A stretch of 64,000 bases of DNA, from assembly GCA_907165275.2 (NCBI GenBank), contig OU015659.1, positions 3,824,501 to 3,888,500 of the forward strand. Reading direction: 5' to 3'. The position numbers were made by a program, and so were the translations under genes. How positions within the stretch are numbered: position 1 is the stretch's first letter; every line of letters starts with the position of its first letter. The notes under the pieces were generated by a model that was not told where the DNA came from, ran no database searches, and was given only the letters and a program-made list of their open reading frames with translations. Origin of the DNA: Zygaena filipendulae. Its lineage: Eukaryota > Arthropoda > Insecta > Lepidoptera > Zygaenidae. Shown piece after piece: positions 23,942 through 35,232 of this stretch.

Positions 23942-24256
23942 AGGCATGAGGAAATTCGTCGGAGAACTGGAGTCACTGAAACAGCCCTTCAAATTAGCAA
24001 ACTGAAGTGGCAATGGGCTGGTCACATCGGTCGCAGAACCGACAACCGCTCAAGCAAGCGTGTTCTGGAGTGGAGATCACGCCTAGGCAAGCGTAGTGTG
24101 TCCGGACGCCTTCCTGCCAGATGGAGCGACGATCTGCGATGGGTGGCTGGTAGCTACTGGATGCGGGTGGCCAAAAATCGGGATAAGTGGCAAATTCTTG
24201 GAGAGCCCTAGGTCCAGCAGTGGACTGCAGCAGGCTGATAATGATGATGATGATAC
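23942..24256 (+). mobile_element. RTE-clade LINE 3' end, C-terminal ORF2 fragment
   Basis: An open frame from 23942 to TAG at 24209-24211 encodes the tail of an RTE-type reverse transcriptase polyprotein. The landmarks, in order, are KWQWAGHIGR, KRVLEWRSRLGKRSV, ARWSDDL and LGEP. After the stop come VQQWTAAG-like codons and a (GATGAT)n tail, as expected for RTE. Only about 90 codons remain, so it is a dead 5'-truncated copy. A second copy lies at 43062-43266. Confidence 0.8.
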
Positions 24257-24725
24257 TAAAGAGGCGATTCTTGTTCTTTACAAATGGGAACACACAAATT
24301 TTGATCCCAAAATGTCCAATTTCGAACATTTAAAAAGATGTGGATTGCATATAGTAGAGACATGCGGCTCACAAACTTCATATGCCAAGGACTACGTGCC
24401 AACCATTCCTAGTTTTAATCGAGTAGCTACGCTCGTAGCGGGCGATTGCAATTTCCAAACAAAATGTCGTTCTGTGGACACCGCACGGTCGCCGTGTCTC
24501 CAGCACAAGTACATACAGTCATATGTAAAACAGAAATTAAAACGAACAGACACCGCGAGGTCGTTAAATGCTATTTAAATAAAACCAACGGTTACAATGC
24601 GAACGGTTATTTTACCCAAACATGTTAGTGGTATGATAGAATTTAACCACCTTAAAAGTTAAAACAACAAAATCGGAGCATTACCTACTCAAAGTTAGGT
24701 AAATAACGTATCTTTAAAGGGATCT

Positions 24726-24790
24726 TGTTCTGTGAACACTACCTACCATATAAAGTAATCTGTTCTGTGAACACTACCTACCATATAAAG
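24726..24790 (+). repeat. Two tandem 30-bp units, period 35
   Basis: TGTTCTGTGAACACTACC... to ATATAAAG occurs at 24726-24755 and again, identically, at 24761-24790. Confidence 0.8.
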
Positions 24791-24848
24791 GATCTTGTCA
24801 CTGTTACATGTCACTGGAGGCCTTGCCGAGGGCCCGCGTTGCTCTAAG

Positions 24849-25144
24849 CTGGAGGCCGATCGCGCTATTTTATAACGACATTACCAATACAAAACCAAAC
24901 GTCAGACGTTTAAACGTCAAATTTTAAATTGATATTTTAAGCATATTTCGTATTGCACTGATTATTTTAAAGATACAATTAATATATTATTTTCTAAATT
25001 AGAGTTGAATCGTTATACCTTTGAGAAAAAATCAGCGCGATACGAAATATGCTTAAAATATTAATTTAAAATTTGACGTTTAAACGTGTGACGTTTGGTT
25101 TTGTTTTGGTAATGTCGTTATAAAATAGCACGATCGGCCTCCAG
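24849..25144. mobile_element. Foldback element with arms of about 110 bp
   Basis: The left arm starts CTGGAGGCCGATCGCGCTAT; the right arm ends ATAGCACGATCGGCCTCCAG. The arms (about 24849-24957 and 25035-25144) stay complementary through TTTAAACGTCAAATTTTAAA and GCATATTTCGTAT. The central 77 bp is unrelated AT-rich sequence. No ORF. Confidence 0.75.
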
Positions 25145-26640
25145 GTATATAACAAGTTCGGCTTTTTAAGTCCCTAATACCAAGGCACCGACTTACCTCA
25201 CGCTAAGGATGTTTAAGGCCGATAATCCACTAGTGCGGATGGTTGGACTTCACACACTTTTTTTCTGTCACAGTAAAGCCTGTGGTTATCGATTTGATTT
25301 GTACATAGAAAAGACCATACCTGAACCCCTGCCCTCTGAATATGAAACGAGAATTTATCACTGGGACACCATGGCTTACTTTCACTAGTACATACAATAT
25401 AGGTGTAGTGGGGACCTATTTTGGTACGCAATAGGGTACTTGCATGAATTTTTTTTTTCAGTCTATTTTAAAGATATCTGGCCTACTTAAACAAATCAAG
25501 AAAAAGAAAAAAAATATATGCATAAATTAATTAAATAGAGCGTTTCAAAGTTCCTACTTTAGACCTTACCGCCGAAACGCGGAATGACGTCACTTGTTCA
25601 AAATTACGCCTTATTAATCTGTGATGGAAATGTCACTGTCGTATTGACAGGGTCATGTGACACTGACAGATAGATAACTTCAATATCCAAAAGCGAAATT
25701 AAGGTTGAACTGTGTCGATTTACTTCCAAAAGTTCCAGTAAAGAATCGAAATGCATTTTAAAGTAAAAAACTTCAGAAAATGGAAAATATGCGTTGACTG
25801 TATGCACTTAGTTTCTTTTGCCTTCTCTGAAAGAGGTAAATGTTTCTTAAAAAAATAAAAGTGACGTCATGCGTTAAGCTTGGCTGTGATTGGTGTTTCG
25901 TTGCAACGTTCCGTTTCACAAAATTAAAAGTTGAATATTTTGGAAACTATTGATTTTTTTTTAGTAAATCTTTCACGATAACGCTTTTCTAAGGCTCTAT
26001 TTTTGAAATATTGACACAATTTCTTATTATAAATTTCATGCAAGTACCCTATTGCAACACAGTTTGTGCTTTATATTATGTTTGTGCTGTCTATATTTTC
26101 TCTTAAGTCTGTGGTATTTAACATGCTACTATGACTGCCCAGTTAGCCATACATACACTCATGGCATGACTATCGAACGTCGGCGCACTGCCAAATGTGC
26201 CAAGTTTTGTTAACTTAATTACCATTGTTGCTTTTCCAGTTTTATATGCTTCTACTGGCTGTAATTGCAGGAAACTAAAAACTTGTGCAAATATTATTTT
26301 GAAATTTTGATATATATTACGTTTTTCCTATGTAATAAAAAGTAGATATGTTTTAGGTAAATTATGTTATTACCTCGTTTACTCGCTTATGGATAGATTA
26401 GCACCGATCCTTCATTTTGATATGAATATTTATTCGTCATCAAATCATCAGGCCCATCAGGCAAAGGACGTGGTCTACGGCTAACTAATAAAATAAAACA
26501 CTAAGAAAATCTTTACAAAAAACATGGGTGTACGCGGGTGAATGACTTCCATTTTATGATTTGTCAACGCATCGGCGACAATACGAATGAAGGTGCGTTG
26601 AATCACTTTAAAATATGATCCGTCGGTGCGTCTGTTTCAG
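25145..26640. other. Mixed repeat debris, no gene recognised
   Basis: 25210-25300 resembles a common lepidopteran interspersed repeat (GATAATCCACTAGTGCGGAT, ACTTCACACAC). The rest is AT-rich, with minus-strand frames of 72 and 67 codons but no domain. Confidence 0.35.
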
Positions 26641-26679
26641 ATTAAGTAAAAAGTTTGCATACTATTTTCGTCATACGTG

Positions 26680-26852
26680 AAAATTGGTCCAATCGTTTCG
26701 GAGATTTACCCGCGTGAGTTTCGGAATTCCCGCCGGAACTCCAAACTTCTTCTATTCTTCTTCTAAAAATAATGAACACAACAAAAAAAGAATTAGTGAA
26801 ACAGGTCCAAACGTTCACGCCTGATGCCGTGACCAAGGGAAACAGGGATTCA
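26680..26852. mobile_element. Helitron fragments
   Basis: Pieces of Helitron body (TTACCCGCGTGAGTTTCGGAATTCCCG at 26706-26732; GATGCCGTGACCAAG at 26822-26836) are joined in a non-standard order next to the inverted 3' ends that follow. Confidence 0.45.
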
Positions 26853-26971
26853 CTAGCTGTCCCCCGCGGTTTCACCCGGGGTAATTTTGGAGTTTCCCGC
26901 GGGAATTCCGTGACAAAAAGATGACACTCAGAAAAACCTTTTGCGTGGGTGAAACCGCGGGGCACATCTAG
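26853..26971. mobile_element. Inverted pair of Helitron 3' ends, 119 bp
   Basis: Left CTAGCTGTCCCCCGCGG, right GTGAAACCGCGGGGCACATCTAG. As at 22719-22846, both termini are 3' ends facing outward, but the middle sequence is different. Confidence 0.6.
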
Positions 26972-27424
26972 TTTCAATAATAAGTGTCAAATTAATATAA
27001 CCACACCTTTCCGTTCGTTATACGCTGTACGACTTGTACGAGCATTAGGAACTAACAGACTCGAATATTTTCGCACAGTTCTATTTCTGTATGCATGAAT
27101 AGCTTCAGCTTTGGAGCCACTTCATTGATTCGTACACTTGTATATAAATTACTAATACATGCATTGGAATGTTGCTAGCGATCACGTGTTTATTGAGTTC
27201 CCATCCTGTTCAGACCTGTTCTAACAATGTTGTTTGGCAATATGCTAATCATATTCCCTCAGATCCAGGCAAACAGCTATTGAGGTTGTGACTACATAAA
27301 CAATAAATAATATGGAATTGAGAAATTTACAAAAAACAACATAAACATGCTCAATAATTCTTTGCAAATAACACAAAGTGCGGTATACATGATGAAATCA
27401 ATGAACCATAAACACGTAGAGGCT

Positions 27425-27643
27425 TCATTGGAACCGCAAATTGGATGCGGCTCGGTAAATGCCGTATGTGCGGTCCGCAGTACCGTATTTACCGTACGAT
27501 CCGATCGGTCCTCCCGCAGGCGCGTCGTAAACACAAGCTAACAATGCACAGACGACGAACAGCAAAAATAGAACGTAAAGTAAACAACGGACAAAGCGAT
27601 CGGTGCGCAGCCGATGCGGTGAGATTAACCAACGGCCCGGCAT
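27425..27643 (-). CDS. Candidate small membrane or secreted protein exon
   Basis: A GC-rich island (about half G+C against an AT-rich background) carries a minus-strand frame from ATG near 27643 to TGA, about 72 codons. It reads MPGRWLISPHRLRTDRF, then a hydrophobic run CLLYVLFLLFVVCALLACVY, then DAPAGGPIGSYGKYG. The layout fits a signal peptide or signal anchor with an Ala-Pro-Gly-rich mature start. A good donor (TACG|GTAAAT) after SYG could end it as a first exon. Frames are open on the other strand too (27347-27829), so base composition alone may explain it. No family recognised. Confidence 0.3.
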   Translation of the reverse strand: MPGRWLISPHRLRTDRFVRCLLYVLFLLFVVCALLACVYDAPAGGPIGSYGKYGTADRTYGIYRAASNLRFQ

Positions 27644-27766
27644 TTGATACCCAATAGCGTCATGCTTGTATGCTCCTCTGATAGCGCAGGTATTTACGTG
27701 CTCACCAAGCGTCAGAGCTTTATCAATAAGTATAGAGCGGATAAATGTGAATTGAGCAATCACTAC

Positions 27767-27853
27767 TACAGATGGGTTTGGTCCGCCGCTAATGGACGTC
27801 TATCGGGCATTTACTCAAAATGTCTGTAAATGCCGGACCAAAACCCATCTCTA
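27767..27853. mobile_element. hAT-type MITE with 8-bp target duplication
   Basis: 87 bp. Left end TACAGATGGGTTTGGTCCG; right end CGGACCAAAACCCATCTCTA. Flanks are ATCACTAC (27759-27766) and ATCACTAT (27854-27861), a 7/8 match of the length typical for hAT elements. Confidence 0.75.
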
Positions 27854-27861
27854 ATCACTAT

Positions 27862-28571
27862 ACCCATACTTACAAAACATACCATACTGTGGGTAAAAAC
27901 TCATACTTTCCACATGAAGCTAGAGTTGTTATACACTAACTTATATAAATCTAGTGTCACTCACCATGTTTGTTCCCGCTAATCTCTAAGTTTTGTACTT
28001 GTGTCTTGCTTAATCCAACTTCCTATCCGTTTTGCTATCCTCCACCATAGATATAGTAAGTACCTAATATATACGACTAGATTAGAAATTTTAAGCCTGT
28101 TATAATATCACGAAGTCCTCCTCTGCCGAGAATTAAACCCTCTTGAATAGTAATAGCAAAATGGTGACCACTTGCAAAAATCCTGACGTCAAACTGAAAC
28201 AGGTATAACGAAAGTAACAAGTGATTTCTGGTACATTGAAATACAGTACCTATATTATTTTAAAGCAATATTCACATATCTTATGATAGTCACTCTTATT
28301 ACGTTACTGCATCATAGAAATCTTCTATACGTCATCACAACGCGCGTGATGGTGAGAAAAATTCTACGTCCATGGTCTAGGTACGGTATTCGTAAAGTGT
28401 TTTTTTTATTCCAGTCATTCAAACGTCAATCATAGTCACGTTTGAGCTGGCTGTTTATATTAGAGCGAAAACACACGTTCTGCAAAAAAAGAAAACCGTT
28501 TTTAAATAGAGAAAGTAATCAAGCACCGAGCGCGTGCCAGTAGTCAAGTATTTTTAAAAACAAAACAAAAA
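27862..28571. other. No recognised gene
   Basis: AT-rich to about 28300. From 28360 base composition is more mixed (GAGCTGGCTG, CACCGAGCGCGTGCC), which could be a leader or promoter region for the start codon at 28572. Confidence 0.3.
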
Positions 28572-28621
28572 ATGGCCGAGAAAACTATTATCCCATTCAT
28601 GTTGTCGACATGGGAGTTGCA
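28572..28621 (+). CDS. Possible first coding exon, very tentative
   Basis: ATG in a strong context (AAAAATGGCC) opens MAEKTIIPFMLSTWEL. A consensus-like donor (CA|GTGAGC) comes just before the in-frame TGA. The purine-rich leader (AACAAAACAAAA) resembles a 5' UTR. No matching acceptor or downstream exon was identified. Confidence 0.2.
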
Positions 28622-29266
28622 GTGAGCACAGCGAACCTAAAAAACTGTACGCAATGCAGTACAAATTCGGAAGCTAAAGTAAAGCTTTTTTTATCTTAGT
28701 TGCAAAAGAATCAGGAGTTCTTTCGTTCATAAATTCGCAAAAAAGCTATCATTTTTTTTTACTCCGAGGATTTCGAGAGATTTGTAATTTTATAAATCGC
28801 AGTTTTCTCTTCGATTTCATAATAATTATTTACCCGAAAGATTTCTTGAATTTGATGAGTAATTTTCTGTCAACCTTCGTTTCTCACTCGGAGCGATATA
28901 CAGGATATTGGGTTGAACGAGGGCCGTATTGAAGGACGTCTAACACCTTAATCCATATCTTCCCTTACCATCAGGCGAGATTATTGACCAATGTCTGATC
29001 AATCAGCTAGAAAAGGGGGGTCTTTAGAATTATTATATATTCTTGTATCACCCATCTAAAAAAACTTACCAATTTTTGACATTATCCACTAAAAAAATTC
29101 AAGTATTGAGCACCCAAAATGTTGACGCGCTGACGAATCCTCATAATCTCGGGCGATTCATTGCCCGATCCCTTTGTATTGTCGGCGATGCCGCGATGTC
29201 TAAAATCAAACGCAAAGGTTATTCACCCACGTAAACCCCAGTTCTATGTTAAAATTTTATCTGTGA

Positions 29267-29530
29267 CTAGCTTTTGCCCGCGACTTCGTCCGCTTAGTAG
29301 GTAGTTGAAATCAGACATCGAAAGAGGTTAAAACGAATAAATCAAGATAATCTGTTCCAAGAAAACACGTTGTTCCATACAAAATTTGCAACCCCCTTTC
29401 ACCCCCTTAGAGGTTGAATTCTTAAAAATCCTTTCTTATCGGATGCGTACGTTCCAGGTCTCTAATATCAGCGGTTTAGGCTGTGCATTGATCCATCAGT
29501 CATTCAGGACAAAGCAGATTTTATATTAAT
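29267..29530 (-). mobile_element. Helitron, long subfamily
   Basis: CTAG at 29267-29270, then a variant end CTTTTGCCCGCGACTTCGTCC. The body shares TTATCGGATGC and ATCCATCAGTCATTCAGGAC with the copies at 184, 44261 and 60385. Confidence 0.7.
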
Positions 29531-29974
29531 AGATTTCCATGCGACAAAAATTCTAGGTCTAAAAAAGGGAGCTTTTGGCGCGATTTTAGCAGTGACTGAC
29601 GTCAGTTTTATTTCTTTGTTTTGCAAATTGGTTTAACGTGATTAATATTGTGCGAATGTGGTGGTGGTGATGAACAGTGTGTGGAAACAGTGAAATAAGA
29701 TGAAATGGGGCGTTCATCGGGAGGTTGACGTTTTACTATACGACTTCCCACAGAACGTCCCATATTTCAACTTACTATGAAGAGTTGCTGCCAAAAGTTC
29801 CGGTAAAGCATCGAAATGCATCTCACCAATGCATTTCGATGTAAATAATTTCAGAAGAAGAAAAATACAACTGAATTGGCTGTATGGACTTAGCTTCCTT
29901 TGCCTTCCCCATTGGGATAAATTTAACAAAAAAAAAACTAGAATGATATAATATTAAAGCATTAATAGACGATC

Positions 29975-30119
29975 AACTTTGGTGCGCTTCACACCGCTAA
30001 CTTAAACCAAAATCGCACAGCCGCGCACGCGCCCCACCAAAATGTGCGGTGCACTGCTCTCTACACTATCGAATATGGTACGGAACGTACCAAGTTCGCG
30101 GTGCGAAGCGCACTAAGTT
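29975..30119. mobile_element. Foldback MITE
   Basis: Left AACTTTGGTGCGCTTCACACC, right GGTGCGAAGCGCACTAAGTT, arms about 28 bp. Part of its interior (TGCTCTCTACAC...GAATATGGTACGGA) recurs at 36418-36460. Confidence 0.6.
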
Positions 30120-30704
30120 CGAGCATCTAATAAATAATTAATTAATTATGCTTTTAACATCAGTGGCAAAAATATGTAAACCTTTGCACCTATCAGATAT
30201 TCGGCCATTTATTTATTTAATTATTATTATTATGTACTCGTATAGATTATTATTTATAGGTATTAGGTACCTAATCTTATTTAACATACCTATTTTTACG
30301 AAAAGAGTATTATGTTTATTCGCACACATAAAGGATATGAATATAAAGTTACATAATATATACGTATCTACCAATTCAATTACATAACGTTGAAAGGAAT
30401 CAATAAGTGCAGATTTCGCAATCTTCCAGTTCGCATTGTTATGTATTATAAGGATTAATAACGTTGGAGTTTGCCGTTAACATAATCTTGTCGGTGCTCT
30501 ATAACTAAGTCACAACAGCTCTGCTCTGCAACGCTTTGATCTGTTAGTCATTGCTTCGCTGAGTCTGCAACAGACGTCTTTTGTGGTGAAATGAGAATCT
30601 ATATATGCTATCGAAAATATCACCACATTGCTAAATCGATCGAATATGATAATAACTTCTTACATCGAATATGATAAAAATTTCTTAGTGCAACAATAAA
30701 TATT
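30120..30704. other. AT-rich stretch
   Basis: Contains a short tandem repeat (ATCGAATATGATAA, twice, about 30640-30690). No gene recognised. Confidence 0.45.
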
Positions 30705-30800
30705 TGAATAGAATAGAATAAAATTTATTTCTGCACAACACACAAGAATAATAAATAAACATTAAAGAAGTGGCTTATCTAAACCCAAGTTATTTTGCAT
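30705..30800 (-). mobile_element. LINE 3' end
   Basis: Same family as 15265-15450: GAATAGAATAGAATAAAATT then TATTTCTGCACAACACACAAG. Confidence 0.5.
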
Positions 30801-31464
30801 GCTAACATAAGCTAGTGTGACGATCTTAAACCTGTAGGTATTTGGCTTGTTGTTATTACCTATAATTCTTAAAGCAAAGGTACATGCAATGAAATATACG
30901 ATCACACCAAATAAAAGAGGCATGCAATTATTTTCATGTAATAATCGAACCATGAAAAACAACAAAGAGAGAAATTTATTACGCGGATAACATCGGGATG
31001 AATCTGGGTGTACAAAAACAACAGGGTGACAATGTACTATTGGATAAAGTCGGATAATTTCCTACTAAAGTTTACCGGGCGATCCGTCGATAATCAATTT
31101 AGCCGACCTTTACGCGGAATGTTCTCTGTAGCCGATGCTCATTCGTATTGTCCAGAATACCTACTCCGACACAGGGTTGCCACCTCAAAATCGATAGTAT
31201 ACTCATGAAAAGTTTACTATTGGCTATTTTAATCCTTGAAAATGTATAAAATGACTGTTTAGGTTTAAAGAGACATTTTACAGCTTCATCTGAATAAAGA
31301 GATCTGTATTTTGTACAATATGCATAATGACTAAATTTTAATTTTTAGTCCGTCTTTTAGATAATTAAAAAATATTAAGTATTTTTCCTTTCTTTACATA
31401 TTATAATTATAATAGAGTCGAAATTCCATGAGATGTCATACCTTAGGTACCTACCTACACTTTA

Positions 31465-31575
31465 TACTTAGTTATGACGTCGCGACCACTCGTAAACTTT
31501 AATGCGTTTTATTTACTAGCAAAAAATACATGTCTATTATTTTTTTAAAAGGTATCTAACTGACGGACTAAGAAT
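31465..31575 (+). repeat. Partial copy of the 51.3-kb MITE family
   Basis: Contains TTTAATGCGTTTTAT and CTAACTGACGGACTAA, in the order found in 51300-51608. Confidence 0.5.
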
Positions 31576-31784
31576 TTTGATTTTTATACCTTGTCATCTG
31601 CCCATACAAATAGCTTAAACTAACGTACTATAACTCGCCCCTGACACCATGGATTTGCAACGCACGCATCTATTGTAATGCCCAATCAGTTCCTGTAAAC
31701 ATTGGTAGGTAGGTATATAATTTTTGTTACCTGAATTATTAAGATCTTACAAACACCACCAAACACCCTTTCTGCAGATCTTGA

Positions 31785-31882
31785 AGGTTGACTGGCAGAG
31801 AATGCCATAATGGGATTAAGTCCGCCTTCTGTACAATATTGTACAAAAAGTTTGAAGAAATAAACAAATAAATTATTATTCT
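31785..31882 (+). mobile_element. LINE 3' tail
   Basis: GGCAGAGAATGCCATAATGG, then GGGATTAAGTCCGCCTTCTG and an (AAATA)n tail. Related to 5555-5680. Confidence 0.55.
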
Positions 31883-32975
31883 TCTTTTGGTATAAAATAA
31901 TATAGTTACTACATTACTTTACACAATAAGAACTAGTAAATACATTTTATTTTAATCTGAAATGTAAGAACCCTAAATATGAGATCTGTTGAGTCACACT
32001 CTAAGAATGACAGATTAACAACGTGATTGGTCTGCGTAAACTGCGTTACCTCCAGTATTATATTATTTATTTGCAACTCTTGGAAGGACTACGAATCATA
32101 GTTTGCTTGAAATTTTCCAGTCACAAAAACCAAACACCTGGGACATGAAAACACGAAAAAAAAAAATTTTTCACGAGCAAATTTAATAAGGGCTTCAACA
32201 AATAATATACCTACACAATACGTCCTATTTTGGTAAAAAAACAGTCTGACAAAAATAAATGACCACATAAAGATAATATGTAGTAAGTAGTGACACACCG
32301 AATGATTAATGTGTATGATGTGATTAATAACGTGAATCGTATCATTGTCCTAAAGCAATAGACTTTCCAGAAAATAGACTTTCTTGTCAGTTATTAGCAC
32401 AGAGAAAATAATGTAGACGGGGCACGAGCGCCACGGTTCCAAAAGAATTCAGAGCGAATGTTCAACATTCGCAAAAAAATCTTTTGCTTGCATCACAAGT
32501 ACATTTTCCACAATATTCCTAACACTGTGAACTTTAAAAACAGTGACTCAGTAAAAACAATCCTACTGTTTTTGTGTGTGATGAACAGTTTTGTGTACGA
32601 AAATTACCCGGCGTCACACTAGTTTTCTTTTGTTTCAACTGTGTTGATGCCCCTTCTATCTGTTATGTGGTTAAAGGTTGTCATATGAGTTGTGAAGATA
32701 CATGCAGAAATGGGAGCCCTCTTTCGCTCTACGTTCTCCGAGTCTCCGTCAACCTTGTGTAGCATGGTCACAAGACACCTAGCAATTTAAAAGCCTTTCG
32801 ATCTATCGTTTCACCTTGTTTGTCTGATGTTTATTATGTTTGTTTAGGAGCAATAAAGTAGATATATTTTTATTTTTATTGAAGCCAAAAAGAATATCCA
32901 TTTTCTGAAAAATCTATTTCTCTCTATCGTTAGGAGTTAAGAGCAAAATAACATTCTCATGAGTCTCTCACTCTT
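31883..32975. other. No recognised gene
   Basis: AT-rich. A 62-codon Cys-containing frame (32574-32762) has no signal or domain I can name. AGGAGCAATAAAGTAG near 32850 is another LINE-type tail. Confidence 0.35.
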
Positions 32976-33160
32976 AGGCTAAAGTCACACTACAAAGAGC
33001 TTCGCTTATTGCTAAGAGCCAAGGAACTCGTTGATTGACTAATGTTCACGTAGTGAACAGACATATTGCAAACTATCGCCACACTATCAACTAGCTAGGC
33101 ACCTACCTATAGGGGCGTCGCTTGCAATAAGCGAAATTCTTTGTAGTGTGGCTTAAGCCT
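32976..33160. mobile_element. MITE with 35-bp inverted ends
   Basis: Left AGGCTAAAGTCACACTACAAAGAG...CGCTTATTGC; right GCAATAAGCG...CTTTGTAGTGTGGCTTAAGCCT. 185 bp, non-coding. Confidence 0.75.
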
Positions 33161-34885
33161 CATTAATCACATTGGAACAATTAAATCACTCGATTCATGA
33201 TATAATTTTACATGTTGTCTTAAAATGTTAGGAAAAACTACGATGTGAGTTTATATAATAAACTTGTAAACAATTTATAGCACTAGCTGAAAAACTTAAT
33301 GGAATAAAACAGGTTGACTTCGTTTTATCTTAATCAGTACACGGAAAGACGAAACTAGCTGACAATGACTATGGATACGATAGTGGTGTCTCAAACATCA
33401 CACGACGTGATGTGACGGGAGCAGGCAGCGGTTATGATTTGTAAACGAAATATCACATCTTACGTCATCGTAGGCTAATGACCTTTTAGCAGTCAATGAC
33501 TATAAACATTTTAGCACGCATAGGCATATAATAAATCATATTTTGTAACGATGAAAAAGATAAAAAGGTGGCCCGTCTGCACGAAGGATCAAAGCCAGTA
33601 AACAACGACGTTGACAATAATAGACCTCATTACTAAAAAAAGGAGGCGCCCTAAAAATTTACGAGCTGTTATATTTAAGTATGCAAAGAATAACGGTTAT
33701 AATCGATTCTGATAGATGTATCAGCACTATAAAATCTATTATCACATGTACAAAAATAAAACTACAAACACGCTACATTTCAATCGTTATAAATAATAAT
33801 GTTAGCAATAAAATCGATCTGCTAAAGTGTCGGAATGGGTTCGTGTCTGGCTCACTCTGGCGCTATGCATTACGAATAAAAAGTGGTCAATGTACAAAAT
33901 CAATGCAAGTCGGCAGAGTCAGAGAGAATCGCGGGGGAAATCCTCATAAAATTCTAACGAAATTTGGTTATAAATATGGGTTATAGGTGGCTTATATACC
34001 TATCTCAAGTTGAGAGTTGATTTTTATCTCAATAAAAAAACGCTTCCAAGTTCCAACTTATAATAATCTTGCTTCGACTTTATCATAGAGTACTACCTAG
34101 TTCCCAACTAAGCAGAGCTTGTTTTTGCTAAAAAACACTGATATCCCCAGACTCCTGGTAAAAACAAATGTTTATCACATAAATGGACGTATAGGTACCT
34201 AGTTATGTAAAACTATTCCAATCCAAAATGGTTCAAAATCGAGATAAATGCAATTTGTTTGTTTTAATTAATAGATATAATTTAAAACTTTAGGTTTTAT
34301 TGTAGAAATGTGTAATTATTCACTTACAGTATACCCATTTTTTTTGAGTATGAGTCTACTTAACCAATTTAGTATGACATGTGGGTTGAAACACTTTTGC
34401 CTACGTCCAAATAAAAATAAATAATGATTAAGTGAAATCTTTTGCGTCACAATCATTTCTTCAAACAACACAGAAATTAATTCATGAAAATAACTCCCAT
34501 CGCACTCAAAGAAGTTTCTTGGAAAAAAATCATGGACTTACACCTGCGGTATGTAACAGCTGGTGTTATAATCCGTGAAATACGATGATGCCTCCTCTAT
34601 CCAAGTAGTGTGTCACTTCACAAATGAAGTCGTTGGTATTTCATTCTTGCAATGATTAATGTTGGTCTTCGACTTGGCTTCGCTTTATTTACAACGGCGC
34701 CGATGGTTTAACTAACCGCCTACTTTGATGTTTTACGGTTATTATGAGAGAAACTTCGGAGGTATATTTTCATGTTTGTTTTCAATTATAAATGGTGCTC
34801 TAGCCTAAATACGATTGGTTTATTTAAAGATTCCTGTAATGTCGGTGTTAAGTTTAGATTATTTAATATATTTAGGGCTTTGCTA
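33161..34885. other. AT-rich stretch
   Basis: The longest frame is 101 codons (33681-33986, +), basic and Ile/Ser-rich, without motif, signal or unusual composition. No exon-like island. Confidence 0.4.
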
Positions 34886-35232
34886 TTATACAACGTGTTA
34901 ATGAATTAACCAAAAACCTGATACACCCCATTTAAAAAAATCAACAATAATATGATTAAAATATAAATTATGTCTAAAAAAGTAATAGTTTACAAATTAT
35001 TCAACATTAGTTTGGAGGTGACCTATCTACAAAATTTCAAGCGCTACGCCCGCACCTGTGTCAATGACCGAATTAAATATTTTTTTGCTACGAGCGGCGT
35101 ACGCGCTAAATAGTGTATTATAAATAATTTAGACATGGGCTGATAAATATGAAAAAATATAACCTATATTAAAACATGGTGCTATCGAGTCGGAAGTCGA
35201 TTCTGAGCAAACCATTTTATAGTTTTCAGTGT
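34886..35232. mobile_element. TA-flanked MITE, copy 2, uninterrupted
   Basis: Inverse orientation to 1188-1790. It has the terminal repeat TTATACAACGTGTTAATGAA at the left and loses the other arm after AGTTTTCAGT. It preserves the site that the Helitron occupies in copy 1. Confidence 0.7.

Noticed and set aside
24096..24578. 160-codon + strand ORF starting MCPDAFLPDG
   Set aside because: Out-of-frame reading of the RTE 3' end, continuing into unique sequence.
27347..27829. Several overlapping + strand ORFs in the 27.4-kb island
   Set aside because: They mirror the minus-strand frame or low stop density in GC-rich DNA; none has a recognisable feature.
33681..33986. 101-codon ORF as a gene
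   Set aside because: No motif, signal, conserved shape or composition change; consistent with chance.
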